Made by a program: the position numbers and the translations under genes. 64,000 nucleotides of DNA from Pleionea sediminis (GTDB taxonomy: Bacteria; Pseudomonadota; Gammaproteobacteria; Enterobacterales; Kangiellaceae): assembly GCF_007570825.1 (NCBI RefSeq), contig NZ_SUNB01000008.1, positions 122,757 through 186,756 on the forward strand, written 5' to 3'. Below are positions 1-9,229 of this stretch, piece after piece. The notes below the pieces were generated by a model. It ran no database searches, was not told the DNA's origin, and saw only the letters and a list, made by a program, of their open reading frames with translations. Positions within the stretch are counted from its first letter, which is position 1, and every line of letters starts with the position of its first letter.

Positions 1-56
1 CCCTTCGAATTGATATGAGTCAGTGAAGACGAAGTATTTTTACTGATAGTCGCCAT
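1..56 (-). CDS. moaC: MoaC, cyclic pyranopterin monophosphate synthase (N-terminus only)
   Basis: Only the first 18 codons are inside the window. The ATG (54-56) overlaps the moaB stop codon as TAATG, which implies translational coupling. The reading frame contains LTHINSKG, matching the LTHIN start that is typical of MoaC, and stays open to the window edge. MoaC converts 3',8-cyclo-GTP made by MoaA into cyclic pyranopterin monophosphate, so its place as fourth gene of this molybdenum-cofactor operon fits. The call rests on a short peptide plus context. Confidence 0.8.
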   Translation of the reverse strand, partial: MATISKNTSSSLTHINSK

Positions 57-610
57 TAGTTACCGCTCTCACTCTCATCAATAACGTTAACTTGTTTTAA
101 ATGGGTCACAAAATTACAAGGTTTATAGGTACTATCTAATTGCTCTTTAATAATAGAATCCCAAGCAGTGCGGCACGCATTGGTTGACCCTGGCATACAA
201 AAGATGACCGTTCCATTAGCAAAGCCTGCCACAGCTCGCGACTGAATGGTTGATGTGCCAATTTGTTGATAAGAAATTTGACGAAAAAGTTCACCAAAGC
301 CTTCAACCTCTTTATCAAATAGAACACTGAGTGCTTCTGGCGTTGAGTCTCGCGCAGTAAAGCCCGTACCACCAGTAACCAATACCGCTTGAATATTTGA
401 AGAGGCAATCCAGCGAGAAACAAGCGCTCTTAATTGATAAATATCATCTTTTACAATGCAATGTTCCGTCACTGTGTGTCCGGCTTCGCGAACATTATCA
501 GCCAGCAGCTGACCCGATGTATCATTTTCGATTGACCGTGTATCAGAAACGGTTAACACAGCAATATTTAACGAAATTTTAGTTGGTGTTTTATTATTTT
601 TAGTCATCAT
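56..610 (-). CDS. moaB: MoaB, molybdopterin biosynthesis protein B
   Basis: A 184-residue MoaB/MogA-type protein. It shows the family motifs VLTVSDTRS near residue 19, then VTGGTGFTARDSTPEAL around residues 78-95, and PGSTNACRTAWD near residue 140. The family adenylylates molybdopterin before molybdenum insertion. The N-terminus is MoaB-like rather than MogA-like. It is third in the minus-strand moaA-mobA-moaB-moaC set, 34 bp after mobA, and its stop overlaps moaC. Two ATGs in a row (608-610 and 605-607) are both possible starts, and neither has a strong Shine-Dalgarno. Confidence 0.92.
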   Translation of the reverse strand: MMTKNNKTPTKISLNIAVLTVSDTRSIENDTSGQLLADNVREAGHTVTEHCIVKDDIYQLRALVSRWIASSNIQAVLVTGGTGFTARDSTPEALSVLFDKEVEGFGELFRQISYQQIGTSTIQSRAVAGFANGTVIFCMPGSTNACRTAWDSIIKEQLDSTYKPCNFVTHLKQVNVIDESESGN

Positions 611-644
611 ACATACATCAATGTTTTAATAATAGAAGTTGTCT

Positions 645-1199
645 TTAATAGTCTTCTTTTGAGAGTTGCTTCAAACGCTCAAGATCGTCGGGTGTATTTA
701 CGTTCATTAAATTTTGGGGTCGTTCACAATCAATAGCTACTGCATTAATCTCGGCTAAAAAAGTACGGACGGAACAATCCGAACTTTCATCATTAAGCAC
801 GCGCTCCAAATAATCGATGTATTGCTCTTCCCAGGTTATCACCATCGGAAAAAAACTGTCTTTAAAATAGACATTCGAATGATAATCGGACTCTGATACT
901 AAGTCAGCAAGCAGAGATTCATGCAACAATGGCATATCAACAGGAATTATTAGTAGTTTATTGACCGAGATTGATTTTGCAACGCTATAGATTCCTGCTA
1001 GAGGGCCTTTGTCGAGATGGTTGTCAGGAATACCATCATGTTCTTTGCCACTCACGATAACTTTTCGACACCCTACTTTCATTAAAATCTCTAAGGCATG
1101 ATCCAACCAACTCTGTAAAGGTTTAACAGGATGTTGAATTAACGCTTTATCTTTTTGCATCCGAGTTGAAGAGCCGCCGGCTAAAACGATTCCGATCAT
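645..1199 (-). CDS. mobA: MobA, molybdenum cofactor guanylyltransferase
   Basis: A 184-residue nucleotidyltransferase that attaches GMP to Mo-molybdopterin to make the MGD cofactor used by DMSO-reductase-family enzymes. The N-terminal LAGGSSTRMQKDKAL is the GTP-binding signature of MobA. PVDMPLL near residue 103 is the metal-binding motif region. It begins 9 bp after the moaA stop, so it is co-transcribed. No MGD-dependent enzyme is present in this window, so the client enzyme is elsewhere. Confidence 0.92.
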   Translation of the reverse strand: MIGIVLAGGSSTRMQKDKALIQHPVKPLQSWLDHALEILMKVGCRKVIVSGKEHDGIPDNHLDKGPLAGIYSVAKSISVNKLLIIPVDMPLLHESLLADLVSESDYHSNVYFKDSFFPMVITWEEQYIDYLERVLNDESSDCSVRTFLAEINAVAIDCERPQNLMNVNTPDDLERLKQLSKEDY

Positions 1200-1208
1200 A
1201 AATAAAGG

Positions 1209-2189
1209 TTAGCCTCCCAACATTGATAAGTGCTTTGTCGATCCGGTGAAGCCATCGTGCAATAAATGCGATGCTTCCTTTTGTGTGACATAACATCGAA
1301 TTTTATCGACTAACGTTTCTATATTCTCTGGCTCACACCATTGTCGAAGAGGTATACCATGTTCACCAAATAAACAAAGATGTAAATTTCCATGAGAAGA
1401 AATACGCAATCGATTACAGCTGGAGCAAAAGTCATTATCGTAGGGCATAATTAAACCGATTCGCCCCTTAAACTCCGAATGCTGAAACTCTTGGGCAGGT
1501 CCCGCCGTTTGGCTCCGCAGAACTCGAGTCCAACCGGTTTGCAACAAATGCTTTTTTATCGGTAAACCGGAGACGTGATTATCTTTGAAAAACTCAAAGT
1601 TATCGCCTGTTTGCATTAATTCGATGAGCCGTAACGTTACCGGCTTATTCTTAAGCCAATCTAAATACGCTTGAAGATCATTATAATTGAATTGGCGCAT
1701 CAAAACCGTATTGATCTTTATTGATTTGAGACCCAATGTTTGCGCATAAGAAATCCCATTTAATATCTCATCCAAACGATCATGTCCTGTGATAGCTGCA
1801 AACATTTTCGGATCGAAACTATCAATGCTGACATTCAATCGATCCAGTCCAGCATCAACCCAATCGGACACTCGCTGCTTTAAGTTATAACCGTTTGTAG
1901 TCACGGCTACAGATTCAATACCAGGCGTATTCTTACACAGTGAAATGATGTCGGGTAAATCTTTTCTAATTGATGGTTCCCCACCAGTGATGCGAACCTT
2001 TTTGGTGCCCAGCTGAGCAAACGCTTGAACGATAGATTGAATTTCTGAAAGTTGAAGCGCACAAGTTTCAGCCTGAGCTTTTGGCTTTTCATAACCATTA
2101 GGTAGGCAATAGTTGCACTTAAAATTACAGACGTCAGTAATCGATAATCGCAAATAGTGAAATTCGCGACCCTGTTGATCTTGTAACAT
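1209..2189 (-). CDS. moaA: MoaA, GTP 3',8-cyclase (radical SAM)
   Basis: First enzyme of molybdopterin synthesis: it rearranges GTP to 3',8-cyclo-GTP by radical SAM chemistry. The N-terminal cluster motif CNFKCNYC (CxxxCxxC) and ITGGEPSIRKDL are visible. The second Fe-S cluster ligands lie in CSSCNRLR plus a downstream HLC. The protein ends in Gly-Gly, needed for GTP activation in the family. The ATG at 2187-2189 is preferred over an upstream TTG (2202-2204) because AAGG lies about 8 bp before it. It is first gene of the operon, with a long leader hairpin at 2240-2295. Confidence 0.95.
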   Translation of the reverse strand: MLQDQQGREFHYLRLSITDVCNFKCNYCLPNGYEKPKAQAETCALQLSEIQSIVQAFAQLGTKKVRITGGEPSIRKDLPDIISLCKNTPGIESVAVTTNGYNLKQRVSDWVDAGLDRLNVSIDSFDPKMFAAITGHDRLDEILNGISYAQTLGLKSIKINTVLMRQFNYNDLQAYLDWLKNKPVTLRLIELMQTGDNFEFFKDNHVSGLPIKKHLLQTGWTRVLRSQTAGPAQEFQHSEFKGRIGLIMPYDNDFCSSCNRLRISSHGNLHLCLFGEHGIPLRQWCEPENIETLVDKIRCYVTQKEASHLLHDGFTGSTKHLSMLGG

Positions 2190-2239
2190 ATCACACCTTT
2201 CCAAATACGGGAGGCTAAGTCATTTCTACCTTAACCCTG

Positions 2240-2295
2240 GTAACAACTCTATGATTCTTTCTCAATTACTTTTGATTGAGAATCAAAGTTGTTAC
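2240..2295 (-). promoter_or_regulatory. long hairpin in the moaA leader
   Basis: Perfect 9-bp arms GTAACAACT / AGTTGTTAC enclose further pairing (TGATT with AATCA, and ATTGAG with CTCAAT), giving roughly 20 bp of stem with small bulges. It ends about 50 bp before the moaA ATG. There is no T-run on the moaA side, so it is not a simple terminator. A leader control element or protein site is possible. Confidence 0.5.
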
Positions 2296-2527
2296 GGCGG
2301 AATAAACTTATCGAGATATCATCTTCACAAGAAAACTCTATAATGTTATCAGCGACTTAGCTCAAACAGCTCGGAGTTTATGTCGCACCACTATACGCTT
2401 GTTTAACAACAAACGAAACAATCGAATCAAGAAAATAAGCAAGAAGAAATGAAGGCTAAAAGATAGATACTACCTAAACAGTAAGAATGACATTACAAAT
2501 TGCATAATGAGTCCAGTAATGACAGAC

Positions 2528-2575
2528 AGGCTTGTCCTGACAGAAATGTTAACGTTTTTTTGTCAGGATAAGCCT
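2528..2575. terminator. inverted repeat, possible terminator of the Ig/cytochrome gene
   Basis: The arms AGGCTTGTCCTGACA (2528-2542) and TGTCAGGATAAGCCT (2561-2575) pair over 15 bp with one G-U. The repeat lies about 40 bp beyond the stop of the minus-strand gene at 2616. A run of seven T/A sits inside the loop rather than after the stem, so it is not a textbook terminator. Confidence 0.45.
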
Positions 2576-2615
2576 TATTGCTAACTAAAATAAATCAAGA
2601 TTTAAAAACAATAGA

Positions 2616-5600
2616 TTAACGAACGTCATTCCATGGACCTCGTGGCCAGGTTTTCTCGCACCAGTCAATTAAGTCGCTTAATACATTTTCAGGTACTCCG
2701 AGCTCTCGAAATTTCGGAATAACACGGTATGTATTTCGCCCTTGAAATTGTCCGAGGTCAAAAGAACAACGAGAACCACAGGGTGAAAAATCAGTACTAT
2801 TGCGTGGCTGAACTTTTCTATTATGAGTTGCATTTGCCCAGTCTTGAGCCGTAGCGTTATTGGCATCTTCGACAAAATCCTCTAGCATGGCTTGAATTAA
2901 ATAACGCCACAACGTTCTACCAACACTCGACTGAGTATCCGTATTGGTGGTACGGCGTGCTGTGCCATAATACACATAAGGCTGCGCGGTTCTTAAATCT
3001 AATCCGGCTTCAACACCATAACGTCCGTTGGTTTGCAATTGTCGTTGTTTAATCATAGTGGCCCAAAATTTAAATCCTTGTGGAATCCCCGAAAAACGTT
3101 GTAGCAGTTCTACATGACTGTATGTGTAAGCAAAATGCGAAGGCATGCTGCGGCGATACCCAGTATTAAGAATCATATTAAGATGATACCAAGTGCTACT
3201 TTCAAATATTCCCAACATTTCGCTTTGTGAAAAGAAAAATCGCCCCTGAGTACCAGTAAAATGCGGTGGTCTATCAAAGACATTACGACCATCAGCAACC
3301 CAGCCACGAGGTTCACTACCATCAACGCAGCGACCGTCAGAGCAGACCGGATGTGTCATTGTTGCCGATTGCTCTTCAAGATTCATCGAGTGCATGATTT
3401 CCCACATCTTAACCGACGTCCAGGCCGTTAACCCTCGTTTAGCATCTTCAATTCGGTGTAAAGCAGTATTCGAGTTCTCAATACTGTTACAGTTATTCAA
3501 ATTTACATTAGGTATTGGCAATCTAATAGTGCGCAACACATCGTTACTTATGGCACGCATGATGTCACCATTTTGACAAATCACACCTTTTCGAAACCAC
3601 TGTTTAACATCTCTAGCTAATGCTCCTATTGTTGAAGGATTTGGATTTGAACGTGCGTCTTCGTAAAGTTTTTTATAATACGGCATACCGACATTGCGAC
3701 CGCGATAATCGGATCGAATTGCAGTTGCATTAATGTCAAAAGCATCATCAGGATGCACAATAGGCAGCCATTGATTCCACTCAGGCATTGGCATATTCAT
3801 GGGTAGTTCACGAAAATTTAATTTGCCATACCGATCAACCACGCGACGGACGTCGTTTAACAACGTTCCATTTGGAAATAAGTAAGGCGCAATATCTTGA
3901 TCTCGATCTAAAATTGCGTCGACACCTGCGCCGGCGGCCCATTCATAAACTGGACGATTGTCCAGTCCTGGGCCAGGTTGATAAGCAGGGTTCCACGGAC
4001 GAGCTTGATCGACAACAGGAATATTTAAGCTGCGAATATACGACGCAATTTTTTCTCCCTCGGCTTGCGTTAAACCATGGAACTTTGAGCGTTCGATAAT
4101 AGATTCATTCGAAAAATTAAAATACTTTAAGTCACGACCATCTTCTGCGTGACAATCGGCGCAGGATGCTCGCATTTCACCATTCATGGAACCGCTTCCA
4201 TTTCCGCGCCCATCAAGACTGTCTAGCCAAGGATCATACAAGCGATTTCTGGCGCGCCATAATGATGCTCCTTCAGCAATTTCAGAGACTGATGATCGCG
4301 GTGCTTCCCAATCTGCTGGATTATCATGATTAAAATCATTTTCACTCCATACTTTTTGACTCAGGTTACCATTGCGCAATAAATTTAAATCGATAATTCG
4401 AAATCCTATACTTGGATTTTCGGCATCTTTATGTTCGAACGTCAAAACATTTTGACCACGTCGAAGTCCATTGATGGGAACAGTCATTCTTACAGTTCTA
4501 AATCCACCACCGATACCACCATAATCGGCTTCTCCGCCAATAACATTAATCTGTGAATTCCCATAAACACGACCATTTTCTGTAAAATGTTTTAACGCAA
4601 TGGGTGAACCATCATTAATACGAACGGATGCTTTCACTTTATTGGTATTTCTATCGAGACGAACGTCATGATATCCACAGGCGTTACATCGTAAGTATAA
4701 ATGTGTAATATCATCTGGATTGTTCAATTCAAAACTTACTTGCTGAGTTGTTCCCGAAGGGCCAAATACTTCAACGGGTAATGATATCGCTCCGGTATTA
4801 CCACCACCGGAACCGTCATCATCTCCATTATCGACAACATGAATTATTACAGGTGCGCTATCCAGCAATTGATCGCTTGAATTTTTACTACGAACGACCA
4901 GTGTATGAGTTCCTATACTCAATCCATCAACTGAAAACTGATAGGGTTCACTCTTATCTAAACTGTGATAACTTCCATTAATCCATAATCGTACCGCTTT
5001 GATCCCTTCAGGATCAAAAATATTGGTAGTCACCAACAATCGCTCACCACTTTGAATAGAACTTTCATTAGCAGGTGATGTAATTTTGGTTGAAGCACTT
5101 TGTACCTCTTTTACCCTAATTAAAACGACGTCACTATCGTTTGCTTCGCCATTTATATCTCGTGTCCTCACCATTAATGAATGATCACCGGAGGAAAGAC
5201 CAGAAACCATAAATTCAAACGGTGGTGATTGATCAATATCGTAGTAGGAATCATCAATCCACAGTCGAAGCGCCTCAATACCATCGGGATCAAAGGCATC
5301 TACCGAAACCATAAAACTTTCACCGTTTTCTATTTCCGTGCCATTACTCGGAGATGTGATTTCTGTATAAGGTTGTGGATTAATAACTTGCACGGTGACC
5401 GGCTCACTATCAATCGCTTGACCGTTGGTACTCTTAACTCGAACCATTAACGTATGTTCGCCTTCACTTAACTCCGAAATATTAAAGTTAAATGGTGGCG
5501 ATTGATCAATTCCATAATAAGTGCCATCAAGCCACAAACGTGCAACTGAAACTCCGTTTGGGTCAAAGGCATCAACAGTAACGTTTATCTGTTCGCCAAC

Positions 5601-5975
5601 ATCTATCTCTGCTCCTTGAGTTGGTGCTGTGATTATCGTATAAGGCTGTTGCTCAACAACTTGAATTACGACAGTTTCACTATCCGTTGCATTGCCTTTG
5701 TTATCTTTAGTACGCACCATCAATCGATGCTCGCCCTCACTCAAATTATCGAGAGTGAACTGAAAAGGTGCACTTGTATCAATGTTCTGGTAACTACCGT
5801 TTAACCATAATCTGGCAACACTCACACCATCATCGTCTTCTGCATCAACCATCACCTGAACGTTCGAACCAAAGTTCACTACGCTATTTTGTTGCGGTGA
5901 CGTAATTCGAGTGTAGTTATCGGCAGATAAAGAAATGGTACTTAAGAGACTTAAAAAAATGAGAAAAGATTTCAT
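2616..5975 (-). CDS. large secreted protein with four Ig-like repeats and a cytochrome c-type domain
   Basis: 1119 residues from the ATG at 5973-5975, which follows AGGAG at about 10 bp and is directly followed by a signal peptide; an upstream TTG would bury that peptide. After it come four tandem repeats of ~91 residues, each with a TSP start, a DxDG core, (A/V)xRLW and LS.G.H.LMVR, resembling bacterial Ig (Big) modules. An acidic/Gly linker leads to a region rich in beta strand. The C-terminal half carries one heme motif CADCH at residues 605-609 with long cytochrome-like loops. It is predicted periplasmic or outer-surface. The oxidoreductase substrate is unknown; I do not recognise the C-terminal family by name. 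Confidence 0.72.
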   Translation of the reverse strand: MKSFLIFLSLLSTISLSADNYTRITSPQQNSVVNFGSNVQVMVDAEDDDGVSVARLWLNGSYQNIDTSAPFQFTLDNLSEGEHRLMVRTKDNKGNATDSETVVIQVVEQQPYTIITAPTQGAEIDVGEQINVTVDAFDPNGVSVARLWLDGTYYGIDQSPPFNFNISELSEGEHTLMVRVKSTNGQAIDSEPVTVQVINPQPYTEITSPSNGTEIENGESFMVSVDAFDPDGIEALRLWIDDSYYDIDQSPPFEFMVSGLSSGDHSLMVRTRDINGEANDSDVVLIRVKEVQSASTKITSPANESSIQSGERLLVTTNIFDPEGIKAVRLWINGSYHSLDKSEPYQFSVDGLSIGTHTLVVRSKNSSDQLLDSAPVIIHVVDNGDDDGSGGGNTGAISLPVEVFGPSGTTQQVSFELNNPDDITHLYLRCNACGYHDVRLDRNTNKVKASVRINDGSPIALKHFTENGRVYGNSQINVIGGEADYGGIGGGFRTVRMTVPINGLRRGQNVLTFEHKDAENPSIGFRIIDLNLLRNGNLSQKVWSENDFNHDNPADWEAPRSSVSEIAEGASLWRARNRLYDPWLDSLDGRGNGSGSMNGEMRASCADCHAEDGRDLKYFNFSNESIIERSKFHGLTQAEGEKIASYIRSLNIPVVDQARPWNPAYQPGPGLDNRPVYEWAAGAGVDAILDRDQDIAPYLFPNGTLLNDVRRVVDRYGKLNFRELPMNMPMPEWNQWLPIVHPDDAFDINATAIRSDYRGRNVGMPYYKKLYEDARSNPNPSTIGALARDVKQWFRKGVICQNGDIMRAISNDVLRTIRLPIPNVNLNNCNSIENSNTALHRIEDAKRGLTAWTSVKMWEIMHSMNLEEQSATMTHPVCSDGRCVDGSEPRGWVADGRNVFDRPPHFTGTQGRFFFSQSEMLGIFESSTWYHLNMILNTGYRRSMPSHFAYTYSHVELLQRFSGIPQGFKFWATMIKQRQLQTNGRYGVEAGLDLRTAQPYVYYGTARRTTNTDTQSSVGRTLWRYLIQAMLEDFVEDANNATAQDWANATHNRKVQPRNSTDFSPCGSRCSFDLGQFQGRNTYRVIPKFRELGVPENVLSDLIDWCEKTWPRGPWNDVR

Positions 5976-6479
5976 AGCCACAGAGCTCCTAAAGCCTGAA
6001 TGGTTGGTCCAGCCCAATCACCTTACGTCACTTCAAAAAATCTTTACGAAGAAAAATATTCATTAAGAGAGAGCCAATTAATGTCAATTACTTTTATGAA
6101 ACGACTATCAACTCAAACTAGCAGCCGACAAATTTCAAAACCATTGATTTTTTAGAAAGCTCTTAAACTTGTGATAGAATTAAAAAACGATATGTGAACC
6201 AAGTTCACTTTTAACAGGCAGAATTTTTAAGAATAATAAATCAAATCGTCAAACGCTAACTCGCGTTATATTTCAACAATAAAATATTTATTTAGAAATT
6301 GGTTAAAGCAACATTATGTTTACTAAAACAATATCATTGTTGCAATAAAACAACCGTTGTTAAATGGCAACCGCAGATGATTGATGACCATTGTTAATTC
6401 AAAATCGTAATATAAAGAAGTAGTCATACTTCATGATACTAATTTAAAATCTGGTATAACTGAGTGGACAACTTTAATC
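5976..6479. other. intergenic region between two minus-strand genes
   Basis: AT-rich, no supported gene. It contains two short palindromes, GTGAAC-CAA-GTTCAC (6194-6208) and AACAAC-C-GTTGTT (6349-6361), which could be regulator sites for the Ig/cytochrome gene. A plus-strand 24-codon ORF at 6080 has no ribosome-binding site and was not accepted. Confidence 0.35.
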
Positions 6480-8936
6480 TTAAAACTGCTTATCAATTAT
6501 TTTAGAGAGCTCAAATTCTGGGATCGGTTTACTGTATAAGTATCCTTGCATTATTTCACATCCCATTGTCTCTAAATACTCAGCATGTTCGTTTGTTTCA
6601 ACGCCTTCTGCCACCAACCTAAGCTCAAGTCCTTTTGCCATTTGAATAATCGCAGCGATAATCGCTTGATCAACAGAGCTGTGTAACATATTTTTCACAA
6701 AACTCTGATCTATTTTTAGCACATCCAATGGAAATCCCTTGATATAAGATAAACTGGAGTATCCCGTTCCGAAGTCATCTAGAGCAATTTTAACCCCTAA
6801 TGATTTCAACTCATTAATTATATTGGTCGCATTCTCTGTATCGTTTGCCAAGACGCTTTCTGTAATTTCAAATTCAATCTGTTCTGGTTTTACTTGTGAT
6901 TGAATCAATATATTCTTCACCTCATCAATAAAATCAACGTCTTCAAACTGAACGATTGAAATATTAATCGCAACTCGAAAACCAGGATTAAAATCGTGCC
7001 AAACTTTTGCTTGTCGGCAAGCTTCTTTTAACACCCACTTTCCCAGTGGAAGTATCAATCCAGTATCCTCGGCTAAGGGAATAAAGTCCAATGGGTTAAT
7101 TAGACTTCCATCGGGTTTTCGCCAACGAACTAAGGCTTCAGCGCCCACCATATTACCTGTTTTAACGTCTACTTTCGGCTGATAATGGACCTCAAATTCT
7201 CGATTCTTTGCTTGATGCTTTAGCGCGACCTCTAGCTCCTTTTTTAATAGCAATCGCTTTTCGATTTCTTGGCTATAAAACTGAAACCCATCTCGCCCAT
7301 TCTTCTTAGCTGTGAACATTGCTGCGTCAGCATGTCGATACAGTTCATCCAAATCGTGACTATCGTCAGGACTAATTGCAATCCCTAAACTAACCGTTAA
7401 ACGAAAACTATGCTCATCAAGCTTCCAGTCTTGATCAAAAACTTCAAACAGCCGACTGACAAAACGAGTGATTTCAGTTGTAGTGTTAACTTCAGAGAGC
7501 AGAATAATAAACTCATCTCCACCTTGTCGGCACAAGGTGTCATCTTCTCGGAGAATCCCAGACAACTCGTGAGAAACCATTTTAATCATGCGGTCGCCGG
7601 CATCATGGCCCAGTGTTTCATTGATATTTTTAAAGTGATCGATATCGAATAATAATAATGCTACTTTGCGTTTTGTCCGACGAGATTTCTGAAGGGCCTG
7701 CATTGCCCTATCACGCAAAAGCAGTCGATTTGGCAAATTAGTTAATACATCATGCTGGGCGATATGAGTCATTTTAATGGCCATTGCCCGAGCTTCACTG
7801 ACATCATGAAATACGATAATCGCCCCAGTGACTTCGCCAAGATGATTCCGAATCGGAGCAGCTGAGTCTTCAACTTCCAAAGTGGTGCCTTCACCTTTCA
7901 TTAATTTACAGTTTAAGGTCATTCCGGCTGTGCGACCTTCTTCCAAAGCAATTCTTATCGGATTTCTTAAAACTTGTTCTGTGTCGCCATCTTGTAATGG
8001 CATTATTATCTCTATTGGTTGACCTGCTGCTTCTTGTGATGTCCATCCCGTCATATCTTCTGCGATGGGATTAAGAAAAGTCACATTTCCATCGAGATCA
8101 GTCGCAATAACAGCATCACCAATTGAATTTAAAGTAACTCGAATTCTCTCTTTCTCGTTGATCAGGGCTTCTTCTGCAATTTTTCGCTGAGTAATGTCTG
8201 ATATCAACATTAAAAAGCCCTTCTTCGCTCCTTCAATCGAGCGCGGAACTAAAGTTATTTGACCGTAAATATTATTTTTTCCAGATTGACCACAAGGAAT
8301 ATCCAATACGGAGTGCTTTCCTTCATTAAGTGATTCAATGGATTCTTTGAGCAATTCATGGCCCGATTCTGGTAATACATCCCAAATGGACTGACCACGC
8401 ATTTGGTCGGCTTTTATTCCAAACCAGGTACCTAAAACATCATTACAGAACACGTTGTTCAAGTCAGGATCCCAATAGGCAACGAATGCTGGTAAAGTAC
8501 GAACTAACAACGACAAATCTTCTGCAGCGCGACGAATTTGATGCTTTTGTGCTTGTAAAGTGAGTTGAGTTTTAACGCGTGCTCGAGTTACCGACAAGTT
8601 AATCGGCTTTTGAATAAAATCGACACCACCCGACTCAAGCGCTTGAATTTCATGATCATTAGCTGAATGACCCGTAACAAATATCACCGATGCATCATCA
8701 AAATTGGGTTTCGACTTGAGCTGCTCTAACACCTGATAACCATTGATATCTGGCATTTCAATATCAAGCAGTATGACTTCTGGCCGACATTCCGTTGCTT
8801 TATTCAGTGCAGCAATACCATTTTTGGCAAAATAAATTTGACCGAGATCTTTAACCGCATCATTAAGAACATGTAGATTGGCTGGCTCATCGTCGACAAT
8901 CAGAATTGACGGTACTTTTTCTATATCGGCCTGCAT
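6480..8936 (-). CDS. response regulator with PAS, GGDEF and EAL domains
   Basis: 818 residues. An N-terminal receiver (ILIVDDEPAN; phosphoacceptor Asp58 in ILLDIEMP) is followed by two PAS/PAC regions (about 145-260 and 265-385). Next come a GGDEF domain with intact GGDEF at 472-476 and an EAL domain with intact EAL at 600-602 plus DDFGTGYSS. Both c-di-GMP synthesis and hydrolysis could be active as judged from the motifs. It has no membrane segment, so it is cytosolic. It is divergent from the hybrid kinase at 9230, which could feed phosphate to it; that link is inference from position. Confidence 0.9.
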   Translation of the reverse strand: MQADIEKVPSILIVDDEPANLHVLNDAVKDLGQIYFAKNGIAALNKATECRPEVILLDIEMPDINGYQVLEQLKSKPNFDDASVIFVTGHSANDHEIQALESGGVDFIQKPINLSVTRARVKTQLTLQAQKHQIRRAAEDLSLLVRTLPAFVAYWDPDLNNVFCNDVLGTWFGIKADQMRGQSIWDVLPESGHELLKESIESLNEGKHSVLDIPCGQSGKNNIYGQITLVPRSIEGAKKGFLMLISDITQRKIAEEALINEKERIRVTLNSIGDAVIATDLDGNVTFLNPIAEDMTGWTSQEAAGQPIEIIMPLQDGDTEQVLRNPIRIALEEGRTAGMTLNCKLMKGEGTTLEVEDSAAPIRNHLGEVTGAIIVFHDVSEARAMAIKMTHIAQHDVLTNLPNRLLLRDRAMQALQKSRRTKRKVALLLFDIDHFKNINETLGHDAGDRMIKMVSHELSGILREDDTLCRQGGDEFIILLSEVNTTTEITRFVSRLFEVFDQDWKLDEHSFRLTVSLGIAISPDDSHDLDELYRHADAAMFTAKKNGRDGFQFYSQEIEKRLLLKKELEVALKHQAKNREFEVHYQPKVDVKTGNMVGAEALVRWRKPDGSLINPLDFIPLAEDTGLILPLGKWVLKEACRQAKVWHDFNPGFRVAINISIVQFEDVDFIDEVKNILIQSQVKPEQIEFEITESVLANDTENATNIINELKSLGVKIALDDFGTGYSSLSYIKGFPLDVLKIDQSFVKNMLHSSVDQAIIAAIIQMAKGLELRLVAEGVETNEHAEYLETMGCEIMQGYLYSKPIPEFELSKIIDKQF

Positions 8937-9116
8937 ACATTAATGTCCATTTGAGATACTTTCTATTCGCAAAACTCAGCGAAAAGAGTCCTTACCCCTA
9001 AAAATAAAGCTGTTATGCCTCCCATGGGCTTACTCAGCGCATGGGATACCCTTTTCTAAAAATAGTCCAATCGTCTAATTTGTCTATAATAGGGCTAGAA
9101 GGAACTTAAACATTAA

Positions 9117-9145
9117 TTGACAATTGCGATTAGCATCATTATTTG
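9117..9145 (+). promoter_or_regulatory. candidate sigma70 promoter of the hybrid kinase
   Basis: TTGACA at 9117-9122 is a perfect -35 box, followed after 17 bp by TATTTG at 9140-9145 as a weak -10. A better -10-like TATAAT lies at 9085-9090 but has no matching -35. Either could drive the gene that starts at 9230. Confidence 0.35.
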
Positions 9146-9229
9146 AATGACTGAATATCATCAGTTTATGCAACAACAATGGTAAGAGATTGCTATTTTG
9201 CTGATCACTCTGCTCCTAGAGGAAGTAAA

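Larger units (their letters stand above)
2190..2615. other. intergenic region with two large inverted repeats
   Basis: No convincing gene in about 425 bp. It holds the moaA leader hairpin (2240-2295) and a second inverted repeat (2528-2575) behind the large Ig/cytochrome gene. On the minus strand the leader shortly before moaA has a GCCTCCC stretch followed by GAAAGG. These recall conserved pieces of the Moco RNA motif, but I could not build the full secondary structure and do not call a riboswitch. Confidence 0.5.

Noticed and set aside
2190..2300. Moco riboswitch
   Set aside because: Only short look-alike pieces could be matched; the conserved core was not reconstructed by eye, so it is noted only as a possibility.
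6080..6154. 24-codon plus-strand ORF
   Set aside because: No ribosome-binding site and no sign of selection; the region is a likely promoter area.
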